Part shown: one piece after another, positions 45,526 to 57,748 of the stretch | How the letters are laid out: every line of letters starts with the position of its first letter | Position numbering within the stretch: the stretch's first letter is position 1 | DNA from: Cerrena zonata | Taxonomy: Eukaryota; Basidiomycota; Agaricomycetes; Polyporales; Cerrenaceae | Reading direction: 5' to 3' | Assembly: GCA_038087015.1 (NCBI GenBank) | Contig: JASBNA010000088.1 | Coordinates: 84,113 to 148,112, forward strand | DNA length: 64,000 nt | Notes under the pieces: generated by a model | The model's database searches: none | What the model was told of the DNA's origin: nothing | The model's input: only the letters and a program-made list of their open reading frames with translations | Position numbers and translations under genes: made by a program

Positions 45526-48380
45526 CACCTTTGGCAGTTAAATATTTGTAAACTATAAGGCAGAGTGCCCTAAAGTGTTTTACAAACTTTTAGGCATTCT
45601 GCTATGCTTTTTCGATTTGTGTTATGTAGGGCAGACTGCCTATATGCTTAGTCATCTCTACAGGGCCCAGTGTATTGCCTAATAGGGTATATAGGCCCTA
45701 TTTGGGCGCTTTTTTTGCGAATTGGCAGGCTCACCTCTGTCTGCTTACAAATCTGGTTCCACAGCCACATATATACTTTCTAAATTGGGTAGGTGGCCCT
45801 GGGGTGGGTGGCTGTGGCTGCTACTCACCTTCCGCTTACTGTGGGCGCCTATGTCAGCACCTCCTATTGCCTATTTGGGAAAGTGGTTTGGGATAGGGTG
45901 GGGGATGGTGCAGGGGCCTATACCAAGCATTAGAACATGTACTAGGAAGTAAAAGAACGGAATTTTAACGCTGAATCCATATCTGAAACCCCCATGTCAT
46001 TTGGATAAGAACTGGGAGAGTTATGACAGAAATAGTAGGTATAAATCGATAAAAGGGGGGTTGTAATTGAAATAGGGTAGGAAGGAGCGGTCAGAATATT
46101 AAGCAGAGCTAGTATGGTCCTCTACTGTGTTGGGAAAGGGTGTGTACAAGATCCCAGGTCGATTGGATAAGAACTGCATGTCCTGTATTTGGAATACCCC
46201 CAAAATGTGAAATTAGGGGGGTACCCTAGGCTATTGGTGGGGAACCAGCCATCCCCTTGACTATCAATGATAATAAGTTCGAGATATAGTATGGGGAAGC
46301 TCGTATTCCAGTCCGCTTGGCATCAGCACAATGTATGGGTATGCTATGGTCGAAATATTTTATTTAGGTACCAGGAGGAGAACATCTATTGTATCTTCTG
46401 TTCTAATGGATAGAATATTCTGTATTACCTATATTATGTTGGAATATACTATCTTAGGTGATACCCAGCACCGCTTTGTGATAGAATCAATACTGGGTGA
46501 TAGGGGAAGGAGGAGGAGGGATGGGATGGGCCAGTAATATGACGTGTCAGAGCGTGTTTCTACGCGTCAGGATTGCTGCTGGACGTGTCAAATATGCAGG
46601 AAATGATATATACCAATTGGCTTGGTTATCAGACATGAAATGGTAGAGGGGGAGGGAAGGTACCCCTGGGGAGGGGGAGGAGGTGCAGATATTTGTATCT
46701 CACCAACCCCTACACCAATGGGGCCCTACTTCTGGATATTGAGAGTTCTAATATATACTAGAAGATATCTAGGATTACAGAGCTGCAGGTAAGGAGGTAC
46801 CCCTATAAATCCTCTCCCAATATACCCCTATTACTGCATGCAAACCAGCATACACCCACCCAAAGACATATAGAGCAACATTCATGGAGAAAGAAGACTG
46901 CTTATGGAGGTTTTCAAGTATCCCTCACAGTTCTATCCAGCTGCCCTGGCCATAGGACATACTTTTTGTTAACACTAGGGTTAGTGTACCCTACATGCAA
47001 GTTTCACTCAAATTGCAATTCTCTAAGACACTCCTTCCTCTATACCATTAGTCAGGCTGGAAGTTCTATAATGGTGGCTGGGGATTCAGGAAGTACTTAC
47101 TGTCCCTCATCCAGGCTATGCCCCCTCATGTTATTTGGTCTAGTAGTAAGACCTGTAAGTCCCAAAAGAGGTGCAATTTGTGGTATTTCTGAGTCAGGAG
47201 GAGAGGGGGGATGGGTCGCATTTTGGAGAGTCACCTCTATGTCTGAGAACAAATGGAGGAACCAAATTGGAGTAATCTCCAAGGGCTATAGGCACAAGAG
47301 AACCGCTCATTAATATCATAAGTATATCCCTGGAAATTGTGGACACAAAAATAGCTTTTTCGCCCATATTCCACAAAGTGGTTAAGCTATATAGGTCCGA
47401 CCACTGGTATGTAGGGCTTGCGGAGCTACATACCTCTAGAAGGATACTATATCTATACTTGTACCAGCCATACTACCCATAGAGCCTTCCCTTCCAAAGT
47501 TATTTGAGTATATGTGGAGGTAATAGCCTATTTTCGCATTTTTCACCCTATTAAAGAGGTATTAGTATGAGGGATGACTCTATGAGGATGTGGACGGGAA
47601 TATGTGCTTCCCCATACTATATCTCGAACTTATTATCATTGATAGTCAAGGGGATGGCTGGTTCCCCACCAATAGCCTAGGGTACCCCCCTAATTTCACA
47701 TTTTGGGGGTATTCCAAATACAGGACATGCAGTTCTTATCCAATCGACCTGGGATCTTGTACACACCCTTTCCCAACACAGTAGAGGACCATACTAGCTC
47801 TGCTTAATATTCTGACCGCTCCTTCCTACCCTATTTCAATTACAACCCCCCTTTTATCGATTTATACCTACTATTTCTGTCATAACTCTCCCAGTTCTTA
47901 TCCAAATGACATGGGGGTTTCAGATATGGATTCAGCGTTAAAATTCCGTTCTTTTACTTCCTAGTACATGTTCTAATGCTTGGTATAGGCCCCTGCACCA
48001 TCCCCCACCCTATCCCAAACCACTTTCCCAAATAGGCAATAGGAGGTGCTGACATAGGCGCCCACAGTAAGCGGAAGGTGAGTAGCAGCCACAGCCACCC
48101 ACCCCAGGGCCACCTACCCAATTTAGAAAGTATATATGTGGCTGTGGAACCAGATTTGTAAGCAGACAGAGGTGAGCCTGCCAATTCGCAAAAAAAGCGC
48201 CCAAATAGGGCCTATATACCCTATTAGGCAATACACTGGGCCCTGTAGAGATGACTAAGCATATAGGCAGTCTGCCCTACATAACACAAATCGAAAAAGC
48301 ATAGCAGAATGCCTAAAAGTTTGTAAAACACTTTAGGGCACTCTGCCTTAGGATTTTCAAAAAGTTTACAGCAAAGGCTG
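45526..48380. mobile_element. 2.86-kb non-coding element with about 785-bp inverted arms
   Basis: The left arm (45526 to about 46310) and right arm (about 47593-48380) are inverted copies, nearly identical except for the outer 50 bases (CACCTTTGGCAG versus CAGCCTTTGCTG). Small open frames in the arms appear identically on both strands, which only reflects the inversion. The 1.3-kb middle encodes no recognisable transposase. Long arms with a 7-9 bp duplication fit a non-autonomous Mutator-like (MULE) element; the superfamily is inferred. A second partial copy lies at 63550-64000. Confidence 0.9.
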
Positions 48381-50163
48381 GTAGATCTCCTCATCGAGAT
48401 CACCATTTAAGTACGCATTTTTGAAGTCAATTTGGTGGATTTCCCAATCGTGCATGGCGGCGAGGGCAAGGATGAATCGAATCGAGGAGGTACGAGCTGT
48501 GGGGGCTGCAGTTTCAGAATAGTCAATACCATATACTTGCGAGAAACCCTGAGCACAAAGTCGTGCTTTAAACTTCGTAACTTCGTTGTTTTCATCTCGC
48601 TTTCGTTTTAGCGCCCACACGCTTCCCACAACGTTCACACCGCGCGGCCTCTCCACCAAGGAGTAGGTGTGCATGTCTTCTATGCATAAAATCTCCTCCT
48701 TCATCGCTTCCTTCCACTTTTCGCTTTCCTCCCCCTTTACAGCTTCTCTATACCCTGGTTCATCCCCCAACATGGCAGCCAAAGCGAAGATTGGCTCCTC
48801 AAAGCCTTCCTCTAGGTCCTCTGCAGCAAGATTGGCCTTTTCCGGGTTCAAGAGGCTTGCTGGTACCCTCTGAGCACCTCTACCACCTGTAGTTCCCTTC
48901 CCTTCCTGTAAGGCCTTGATCCAAGCTGAAGGCTTTCGCTTTCTGGGGCCTGGCAGCTCTTCTGCTGCCTGCTGCAACTCCTCCTGTTCAGTGGGAGGCT
49001 GTGTAGGGGCAGATGGCTGTCCAGACTTCGCTTTGGGGATAGGTTTGACATCTGGAAGGATAGGAATGGTTGTAGGGGGTGGGGAGACGATTTGAGGGGC
49101 TGTAGGAGGTGTAGATGGGGTAGGAGGAGGTGTTGGAAGCGGATTTTGACTGACAGAAGGTGAGTTCTCCCCTTCAGACAGAATTACTGCCTCTAAAGAG
49201 GGCTCTGGAGTGAAAATGACATTCCTTTCAATAGAAACCAGTCGCTTTTCAGCCCAGTAAACACGGTGGGCCTTGCTCTCTTTGTCAAAACCAACCCAGC
49301 GAGCCGCTTTCGACTTCGCATTGAGTTTTGACAGTGCCTTGACATGCACCCACACATCACGTCCGAAACGCGGAAGCTTCGATAGGTCAGGCTTCTCGCT
49401 AGTGGCTCGTTCATGCGGTGTCGAACCTGGTGTGTTCTTCGTCGTTGTACGATTCCGAAGCCACGCTGCATGCGAGATTGCCTCTGCCCAGAGGAACTTC
49501 GGAAGGCCGCTATTGAGCAGCATTGCATGGGCGTGCTCCACTAGTGTACGGTTGAGGTGTTCGGCCTTACCATTCTGCTGTGGTGAGTCATGCGTTGTTA
49601 GACGGCGGACGGTGCCCTGTTCTTTCAGGTGAGTAACAAACTCTGCACTCGTGTACTCGCCTCCACGGTCGCATTGGAGTTCCTTGATGGCCGTAATTCC
49701 TCGTTGGTTCTTCAGGAATGCCTCATGCTCTTGGTATCGAGCGAAGACCTGACTTTTCTTCGCAATCGGCACTATAATCCCTTTGTCGGTGTGATCGTTG
49801 AGGAATGTCACAAAGTACTCGCTCCCCTTGATCGACTTGACAACGGCTTTCCCCCATACGTCAGTGTGGATGCGCTGACCATACTTGGTCGCTGGTGGAC
49901 TCGATTGTTCCTTAGGGAATGGCTTTACTGTCTGCTTCGACTTGACACATGTCTCGCAGAAGGCAGCTTCGGTGTCGATGAGCACAATACCTCGGATCAC
50001 CCCCTCATCGACCATCTTCTTCAGAGCCTGTGGATGTGCATGGCCCATGTTACGATGGAAGTCGGTGAGTGACATCTGAGTAGGTGTCTCGGTTGACAGA
50101 GCTGACTCGATCGGTGTAGTTGGCAGACAATTGTCAATGAGTGGGTAAAGACCATTCCTTTCC
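48381..50163 (-). pseudogene. Copia Pol: integrase and N-terminal reverse transcriptase
   Basis: The open frame reads pre-integrase zinc residues (FHRNMGHAHPQAL and FCETCVKSK). The integrase core follows with Asp in RIHTDVWG, Asp in LQCDRGGEY and Glu in NGKAEHLNRTL. Next is a Pro-rich linker (49.2-48.95 kb). The RT begins with EEILCIEDMHTYSLVERPRG, VWALKRKRDENNEVTKFKAR and QIDFKNAYLNGDLDEEIY, and stops at the insertion at 48380. No internal stop is seen, so damage comes from the two insertions and the 3' truncation. The protein would integrate and copy the element. Confidence 0.88.
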
Positions 50164-50878
50164 CACTGGATCGTAGCCCAAATTTTAGGCTTCATAAAAG
50201 TAAGGTCAAATTTTATAAAAAGTCTCTTACAAAATATGATTTTAAGCACCTAAAAATTGTCAAAAAATGCAGAATTTCAGCAAAATTTGATAAATCATAA
50301 AATCCTTGGCTAATTCAGACTTTTGTATCTAATTTTTAGACTTTAGAAATATTGAATTTTTGTTTATTTTTTGTTGGAGAAAAGTTTACTATGCAAAATT
50401 CAAAATTTTGATGCACTTTTGTTTCTCCAAAAGTGATATAAAATTTAAACTGCTAATTTGGAAAGATCAGTGATATTGCATACTTAAATATCTCTATCAG
50501 ATAGTATAATTGACAAAGACTATGATTTACCAACAATAGTAGTCTATATCTTCTCTTTAGGCTCTCTATTTATAACACTTTATTTTGATATATATAATTA
50601 TATTATGATTTCTAGAGAAATAAAAGTGTATCAAGATTTTGAATTTTGCATAGTAAACTTTTCTCCAACAAAAAATAAACAAAAATTCAATATTTCTAAA
50701 GTCTAAAAATTAGATACAAAAGTCTGAATTAGCCAAGGATTTTATGATTTATCAAATTTTGCTGAAATTCTGCATTTTTTGACAATTTTTAGGTGCTTAA
50801 AATCATATTTTGTAAGAGACTTTTTATAAAATTTGACCTTACTTTTATGAAGCCTAAAATTTGGGCTACGATCCAGTG
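50164..50878. mobile_element. 0.7-kb AT-rich foldback/MITE-like element
   Basis: The ends are inverted from CACTGGATCGTAGCCCAAAT (50164) and its complement (ending 50878). The arms of about 265 bp are almost perfect (TATGCAAAATTCAAAATTTT at the inner end with two mismatches), around an AT-rich centre of about 180 bp. It interrupts the copia frame between the protease (VLTIVTD) and the integrase part (WERNGLYPL). No coding capacity. No clear target duplication was found. Confidence 0.9.
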
Positions 50879-52158
50879 TCCGTGACTATGGTGAGGACGC
50901 TCTGGCGGGGTATCAAGATCTTGCACCCTTCCTTCTCGAAGTGAGCTGGGAAGCCACCTTTCACCATCTGGCTGATGGAGATCAAAGCGACAGGCATCGT
51001 CGGAGCGTGTAAGACGTTCTTCAAGGTGAATTTGGCCTCCTTACCATTGTACGATGTACTAACGTTAATGTCCCCTTCGCCGGTAGCATTAAAAATACCA
51101 CCGTCGGCTGAATGGACAGGTTTAGGAGGGATCATCCGATAAGTGATGAAGTTTTCACGATGAGGGTCAAAATGACGGCTCGCGCCCGAGTCGATAAGCC
51201 TCGTATGATGCTGATTGGTGAGGGTCTGGCTGGCCACCAGGGAGAAGTCGGTTGCGACATGGAAGGCATAGTTATCTTCCTTGTCGTCGGTCGTTGCTGC
51301 GGTGTTAGCACTCGCGCTTCCGCCTCCTCCTCTCTTTCCCTTCCCCTTCCTATGACGAGGGTTCTGACCTTCCTTTCCACCGCCCTTCGCCCAGCAGTCA
51401 CTCTTCATGTGTCCGAGACGCTCGCAGTTGAAGCATTTGATCTTGCTTCGGTCCGTCGAGGAGCTAGCAGCGAGAGCAGAGTCTTCGCTACTTGCTGTGG
51501 GATGAAGGGTGCTGTCGTCTCGAGCAATGGCAGTTAGGTGGGTGATGAGTTCGTCGGGTGAAAGAGTCGTCCCTGAGATTTGAGAACTGGTGAGGATCGT
51601 ACGGATCGTCGGCCGGTAGGATTCAGGTAGGGAGCCTATAATAAGGGCTTTGTAGTGCTGGTCGTCTAGAGTACCACCGGCGGTGGCGTATTCTGACTTG
51701 AGTTGCTGAAGTTCGAGTAGTGTAGCACGGGGATCTTCCTCCTTGCAGCGAAGGGAATTCATCCGTTGTAAAACATCGACCTGGACAAAATCTCCTTGCT
51801 TATCAAAGGTGTTGGTGACAATCTTCCAACACTTGTGTGCCAACGGTTCTGACGAAATCTTCAATTTGAGTGGTTCTGGAAGCGTCTGGAAGAGGAGCGA
51901 CTTAATCATGGCATGGTTGGACTCATACACATCGAGCGCGTCTTCGTACTTCTCATCCGCATCCGGATCGACCTTTGGAGCTGTCAGAGGTACTGGTATT
52001 GTGGCAGTACCAGCAAGATAGCGTCTAAGTTTCTTAGCAACGACAGCAGAGGTAAACTGGGACTTGTATAGAACCCAGTTCGAGCCATCCGCAGATAGCT
52101 TCGGTACCTTCATGCCATCGCCACTTCCAAAAACTGTAGACTGGTCGCCGGGGCCCAT
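50879..52158 (-). pseudogene. Copia Gag and protease
   Basis: The minus-strand frame starts at 52158 (MGPGDQSTVFGSGDGM). It carries the copia Gag region (LSADGSNWVLYKSQFTSAV, then HKCWKIVTNTF), a CCHC zinc knuckle (CFNCERLGHMKSDCW), a basic Gly-rich stretch and the retropepsin active site LIDSGASRHF. It continues to VLTIVTD, where the foldback element begins. The frame itself has no stop or shift. The start was chosen as the first Met; it lies next to the leader repeats. Confidence 0.87.
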
Positions 52159-52441
52159 AACCTGTGAATGCAGAGAACAGATCTATGAAGAGAGGATAAG
52201 AGCTTCAGTCGGTGTTGATAGTAGAACGACTGTATTGTGTAGTACCTATGAAGAGAGGATACTACACTAGAAGTCAATACAAGTAATGTACAGAATAATG
52301 AGTATACGCACAGAGCTTCAGTCGGTGTTGATAGTAGAATGACTGAAGCACCTGTGAGTCACAACGCGGAATATGACCGATCGCGCGTGAGCTCGATAAG
52401 GTAAGTAAAGAACGGAAAAGAAACAGACGCTAGGCGTCATA
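52159..52441. repeat. Copia leader region with duplicated motifs
   Basis: CTTCAGTCGGTGTTGATAGT occurs at about 52202 and 52316, and CTATGAAGAGAGGATA at about 52181 and 52245, giving a local duplication. The region lies between the Gag start and the stop of the neighbouring DUF6533 gene, so any 5' LTR must be very short or truncated. Confidence 0.6.
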
Positions 52442-54071
52442 CTACGCTTGTATTCTAACATACTGGACTCCCTCTGTGTCTTCTTCATCCTCTTCTCTGT
52501 TACTGCACCAAGAAACACCTAAAGGTGCTCCCAGATTCCCCTCTAGAGATGATGCAAAGTACAGACTTGATTGCCTTGAGCTAGTCTGTATGGTGTTGTT
52601 GTTTTTGTGATAGATAGAGCGGAGACTGAGGATAAAGTGTGACAGAATAATGGAGGTGAATCTGTAACCTTTTAGTTATTGATAGAATATGATTTAATAA
52701 GATAACTTACACTTGCTGAATATATATGAAAGTTGAAGCATTTATAGTATGCTATAGAGATAAATTTAATTAAAGTTAATATCAGTAGAAAATGTCTCTT
52801 TTCTTACAGCAGTGGTACTTCCAATAGCAAAAACATCAAGAAGCACTGCAAGGATATTGAGGAGAAGCAGTATACTAAAATCATTTAGTGACACCTGTAA
52901 GTAAAGAAAACACATTTAGCTTACCCAAATTGTATAGAGCCTGTAAATAAATGTATCAGTCATTACATATAACACTTTGATATGTAGATGACATTACCAC
53001 CATATCCTAGTGTAGTAGTAATCTTGCTGTTAGCTCTGATCTCAGCTCTATCTTCTCTGAAAATATGGATTGTCTTCCACAAGGTGAGAGCTAGCACCAC
53101 AGCATCTCTAGTTATAGAGATTGCTCTGATAATTACAGGAACTGTAAAAATAAAAATCACTTGTTAGCATATCTGATAGAGCAAGATAGTGATATTATAC
53201 CACTACTTGAGATGTTAATATTGATATTCTCTATAGAACAATTGGCTTACTATGTAAACTGCATAATGTCTGTAACAAGCCAGCATCCTCTCAAAGGGCC
53301 TGATGACAAGATTACATATGATCCTATAGACTGTAGAATCCTGGCATACTATTGAATAATATAAGTATTAATATATATTGTATAATGATTAACACTCACA
53401 ATGCTTGCAGCTGGTTCAAAAATACTTAAAACAAATACCAAGAGAGTAGGGATCCATGCATGCTGGCAGATACTCCAGATGCGCACAGAGTCAAATGCTA
53501 TAATGGGACTATATAGTTAGCTGATGTTTTTGAAAACTCTTAGTTGCTTACCTGCATAGGAGAAAAGGCAACATATATCTACAATAGCAAATACAAAGAA
53601 TAACACTTTGCAACTTATTGAAGTGTTAGATGTGTTAAATTTGTAACAAGCATAATCAATTCACCTCTAGTATCTTGATTTAGTGGAATTCAATAATATA
53701 TGCATATCACTTACAGTCACTATTTTGAAAATTAGAAATCCATTAGGCAGTTGTAAGATCATATCAAACATAGTGCCATATCTGATGAACAGATACAAAG
53801 TTGTCCCTATGCCAGATCTTCCTTGCCAGATACATTTGACTTCCTTAGGAAAGAAAATGATTGTATCATAGACAGCAAGAGCTATGAAGAATGTTAGATT
53901 GTGACTGTAGATTGTATTTCAGTAATCACTCAATGCAACAGTCAAAATAAAATTTTGAACTTGAATTTGAGAGCTAGAGAACATCCATTAGACATCATTA
54001 TGACAGTAGAATATGTCCTCATACATCTGAGAAATAGCTTCACCAGGAGTAAGACCAAGCTCATCAGACAT
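52442..54071 (-). CDS. DUF6533-domain multi-pass membrane protein
   Basis: The start at 54071 reads MSDELGLTPGEAISQM. Exon 1 (54071-54025) joins exon 2 (53904-53715) to give LTFFIALAVYDTIIFFPKEV, CIWQGRSGIGTTLYLFIRYG and FDMILQLPN, the conserved N-terminal pattern of basidiomycete DUF6533 proteins. Later exons encode further membrane segments: SVRIWSICQHAWIPTLLVFV (about 53.48 kb), VPVIIRAISITRDAVVLALT (about 53.13 kb), and NDFSILLLLNILAVLLDVF (about 52.87 kb). The last exon reads SIILSHFILSLRSIY with the hydrophilic tail SSLEGNLGAPLG, ending at a TAG (52442-52444). Introns are numerous and AT-rich, and some boundaries are uncertain. Function unknown. The copia element lies immediately downstream. 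Confidence 0.75.
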
Positions 54072-54580
54072 AGCAACAAAACAGATGCAGATATAACACA
54101 ATAAGAAAAATAGAGAGATGATCAGATTGGTGAGAATATAGTATGATGAAGGCAAACAGGCGTATATATATAAGTGAGCTGATTATCAGACAAATAACAC
54201 AGGAACTACCAAATAAATAATACAACAACTATCGGACAAATGATATAATCATTGAATTTGCAACGTCTGACAGCTTCAATGATGAGTGGTTGTGTGGCGA
54301 CACTGGGAGTAGTCTGCCACAGGTGGAGCGTGTCACGAACCGATGGATAGCGTCAATGGGAAAGATCAGTCTCGCCTGTCATCTCAGTAGTGGCAATGTA
54401 TTGAGATAAGAAAATGACGAAGCGATATTGTACGATGAGCTAGAGACCACGATAGCTCACCGACAGTGTTACATCACCCCTCTCTTCGATATGCCCTAGA
54501 TGCATTGATGGATGGAATTGCGATCGTACTATGTAGTAAACGTACAGCCATGTGTTAGTACATCACAACGAGTTTCGTAA
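54072..54580. other. Intergenic upstream of the DUF6533 gene
   Basis: Probably includes the DUF6533 promoter. AT-rich close to the gene, with base composition becoming ordinary from about 54.26 kb. No gene is seen. Confidence 0.4.
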
Positions 54581-54589
54581 ATGAGGGTA

Positions 54590-56050
54590 TAGAGGGTTCT
54601 CAGATGGACAGTCGCTTATGTCTGTCCCGATAGAAGGTGACAGCACCCTGGGTAAGCTAGGTAAGAGGATCTCGGGTGTTCAAAAGCAGCGGTCTGAAGG
54701 ATCAGATGAACTCTTTCTAAAGGAGCAAGAAGGCAAACATCTCGACGAGTCATCGGTGGGTTCTTCTTGGAGCAAGGTGGGTCACATCAAATGATTCAAC
54801 GGCATGAATGATGGTAAATTATCCGTCCACATTCGTAATTCGCCTGTAGGCATAAGATGTCATGAGTATAGATGATTAGGTGGGTTCATCATGGGAGATG
54901 GGTGCACTAGTCTCACCCAGTATGACAGCTGCACGGGCTATCAAAATGGAGAATATGGAGAGCAAGGAAACAATTTCGAAAGGAATGATATTGTGGAGTC
55001 GTGAGGGAGTCGAAAGATACACTGGTGTGGAGTACTTGTTGTTAGGAGCGGAGTGAGAAGCTCAATGTTTTGAATATTGAGATATGGGTATGCCGCAAAG
55101 ATGCCGTATGAGATTTCCGTGTACACCCGATCCTAAAATAGAGAACGCCTGGAACACCGGTGCTGGATAGATATGACCCCGAGAGAACGTCGGCACGAGG
55201 AGAATGAAGATGGGAGAAGACAAGTTGGTCATGAGGGACATCATTTCCGATTGAGACAAAGATGGGTTGTGTAATAGGTGAAGTGTCGACCAAGAAATAG
55301 CTAGTGGTATGTCTTTGGAAATGATATTAAATGAAGAGACGATGTGTACTACTTGCAAGGAGGTAAGGAGGGCCCTCGTCGACAGTAACCAACCGAGGTC
55401 GAGGATATGGACTTGTGAAGGGTGTGATCAAGGAAGGTTTATGCGGAGTCTAAGATACCTCGACGCAGGTGCATGGTTTTTCTAAGAGAAAATAGAAACA
55501 TTCTACACATATGCGGGATTAGTATAAGCAATGAAATGATATGAAGGTACACACGAAAATCTGGGGTTCGGCACCTCGATGTGTATATTCGAGATTCTGC
55601 AACTTGAGACCAAGCCGCTGTAAAGGATATATGATAACCCATGTACCGGCAAGATGCTCGAGGACAAACTGGAGATTTTGGAGAGATAATCGACGCTACA
55701 ATACCTCGTGGGGTGAGAGTTTGATGAACACGATGATGATGACGATCGCTAGCATTGTGAGCGAGGGATATAGACATCGTCTTGTCACCCAGGTAGGACG
55801 CGATATCTAGAGTGATGACGAGAGGCTCAAGTAGAGGGAGCTGGTAAACAGAGAGAAATGGCGTGAGTTGAGAGTGCGCAGGAGTCCTATGGTGGGTGTT
55901 CATCGCACGGGAGAGGATGTGGACAGTCAATCGAATGTGACAGTAGCATGTCATAACGTAGTTTCAGGGTCGTATTCAGCGTCTTCTAGAAGGAGACCTA
56001 AGAGTGATCAGTGGGATCTATGTCAGAGGAAATTGGTACACACCATTGTC
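54590..56050 (-). pseudogene. Decayed copy A of a tandemly duplicated unrecognised gene
   Basis: Collinear with copy B at 56.2-57.5 kb at an offset of about 1.85 kb. For example TGAGCAATGGGTGAGGTGTC in B (57090) matches TGTGTAATAGGTGAAGTGTC in A (55267), and both contain CTGGGTA after a CCGATAGA block (54632 and 56503). On the minus strand the pieces read VDTSPITQPIFVSIGND and similar, but frames change repeatedly. Copy A looks more damaged than B. No family is recognised; an F-box-type basidiomycete protein is a weak guess. Confidence 0.42.
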
Positions 56051-56189
56051 ATGTGACTAACATAGATGCTCATTGGCGTTCGTAATCCGATCTTACAACA
56101 ATAGGATTGTGGTGGTACTCAAAGACCCGACATGATAAGTTGAACAGAGAGATGTTCGTAATGCCGGAAGCGTTCAAAATGAGGAAGGT

Positions 56190-57511
56190 GTACTGGATGG
56201 GGATTGTGTTTTACGACGATGACAGCGGGGAACTAAGGGCACCGAGTCCAAAACCTTCTCGTTTTCTGCCTTGGTAATAGTCGGAGTGTATTGAGACGGA
56301 GGAGGGCAAGCTACGAGGATTTGGAGGTGCAACGAGTAATGTAGCGGTGGGGTGACATCTAAGATGGACAAAACAACTTGGTGTTCTCTCTCCGAAATCG
56401 GTGACGTATAGAATGGTGAATATATGCGCGTAGAAATATGCTAGTACGTTGGAATGAACGTCGGAGATAAGGAAAGGGACTGGACGGTGGCCTAGTTCGT
56501 TCCGATAGAGAACGACAGCACTCTTCCAGACCTGGGTAAAGGGCATCACAGAATAAGTATATCCTCTTCAGATACTTAAGGAAGGAAGCAAACGACGAGG
56601 AGGTATGGTAGGTCGAGGAATCGAGAGAGAGAATGTTGATATAGCATGTTCACGTTTGAATGATCTCGGTAGGCGCAAGATATTGGGCGTAGGTGATACC
56701 GACCAAAAAAGAAACCGGGTGTCTGAGGCGAGCAGTACGGTCGGTTTGCAAGTGGTCGAAAGGGAAACGTCGAGGAGTGACAGAGATGTCACCGGATGAG
56801 AGTTCGCAGACTGCTAGGGTGCGTTCGAATGTGTGGAAGTTTGTCGTTATCGTCGAAATGGGTGGCGGGAGGTTCGATGGGTTGTATGTCGATATTATAA
56901 AAGTACCGTCTCGTCCTGAAGTGTGGGTATGATGTATCCTCGATCCTCGAATTGAAACGAGGGCGTGTGGGTTCGGAGACGAAGTACCGTTGGAAAAGTG
57001 TCGACATGAGCAAAATGAGGATGAATGAGAAGTGAATATTGAATGATCAAGAGGAATACACTGTTTCCCATTGGCGGATGAGGACCGATTGAGCAATGGG
57101 TGAGGTGTCGATCAAGAAATATTGGATGGTGTGCATTCGTCGGCGGTCTTGAATGAAAGGGAGATGTGCACCACTTTCAAGCAGATACAGAGAGCTAAAA
57201 TCGATGGTGACCAGCCAAGGTCGAGCGTATGGTATGCAGTCGTGAAGGCTACAACCAAGGAAGGTGTATGGACAGTCTACAACTTGGATGTCGGATTTGA
57301 GGTAAAGACCATGGTTGTGTAAGTCAAAAAGGAAGAAGTGAACCCCTTTACACATAAGAGTGATTAGTGTGAGACATATCAGCGATGGACTGGCAGGAGG
57401 GTACACACAAAACTTTGTAAACTCGTGTTCAAGCTCAAGCTCGGACCTATGTCTCATCTCCGGACAATAATTGTACGTTGAACCGGTAAATGGAGCATGT
57501 GCATGATGCAT
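56190..57511 (-). pseudogene. Copy B of the tandemly duplicated unrecognised gene
   Basis: Minus-strand open pieces: 57511-57047 (ARPWLVTIDFSSLYLLESGA, QYFLIDTSPIAQSVLIRQ), 57096-56650 and 56549-56211 (FTQVWKSAVVLYRNELGHRP). These could be exons of one gene reading right to left, since the frames overlap and GT/AG signals are present. No complete splice model without stops was found. Paralogous to copy A. Confidence 0.45.
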
Positions 57512-57748
57512 GCACCGACGTAGTGAGGATAACTAAGGCTCATCCGAGTATGGAGGCTCACAGTCGATTTAGGTTGTCGACCCGTAGAGCAAAGGGCGGT
57601 GCCCAGCTAGACGATCGAGCGGGGTATAGAGGTAATGATAGAAAAATGAAGGCCCAGAGTAGCAGACGAATGGCATCGTCAGGCCTGTATGCGTACGAAT
57701 AGAGAGGATCTGAGTGACTGAGTATCGAGGGAATGGGAAGAGTCGTCG

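Larger units (their letters stand above)
45300..52441 (-). mobile_element. Truncated Ty1/copia retrotransposon with two nested insertions
   Basis: Read on the minus strand from 52158 the order is Gag, protease, integrase, reverse transcriptase: the copia (Pseudoviridae-type) order. It is broken by a foldback element (50164-50878) between protease and integrase and by a long-armed element (45526-48380) inside the RT. The 3' part (end of RT, RNase H, 3' LTR) is absent and no LTR pair is visible. The 52159-52441 stretch would contain the remaining 5' leader/LTR. The element is non-functional. Confidence 0.85.

Noticed and set aside
46311..47592. A transposase in the middle of the long-armed element
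   Set aside because: Open frames are under 120 codons and show no transposase motif; the element is treated as non-autonomous.
45675..48231. Identical small proteins on opposite strands (45675-45952 and 47954-48231)
   Set aside because: They are the same sequence in the two inverted arms of a non-coding element, so duplication of the reading frame is not evidence of a gene.
49629..50072. A 147-codon plus-strand open frame
   Set aside because: It is the antisense shadow of the copia integrase core, which has clear catalytic motifs on the minus strand.
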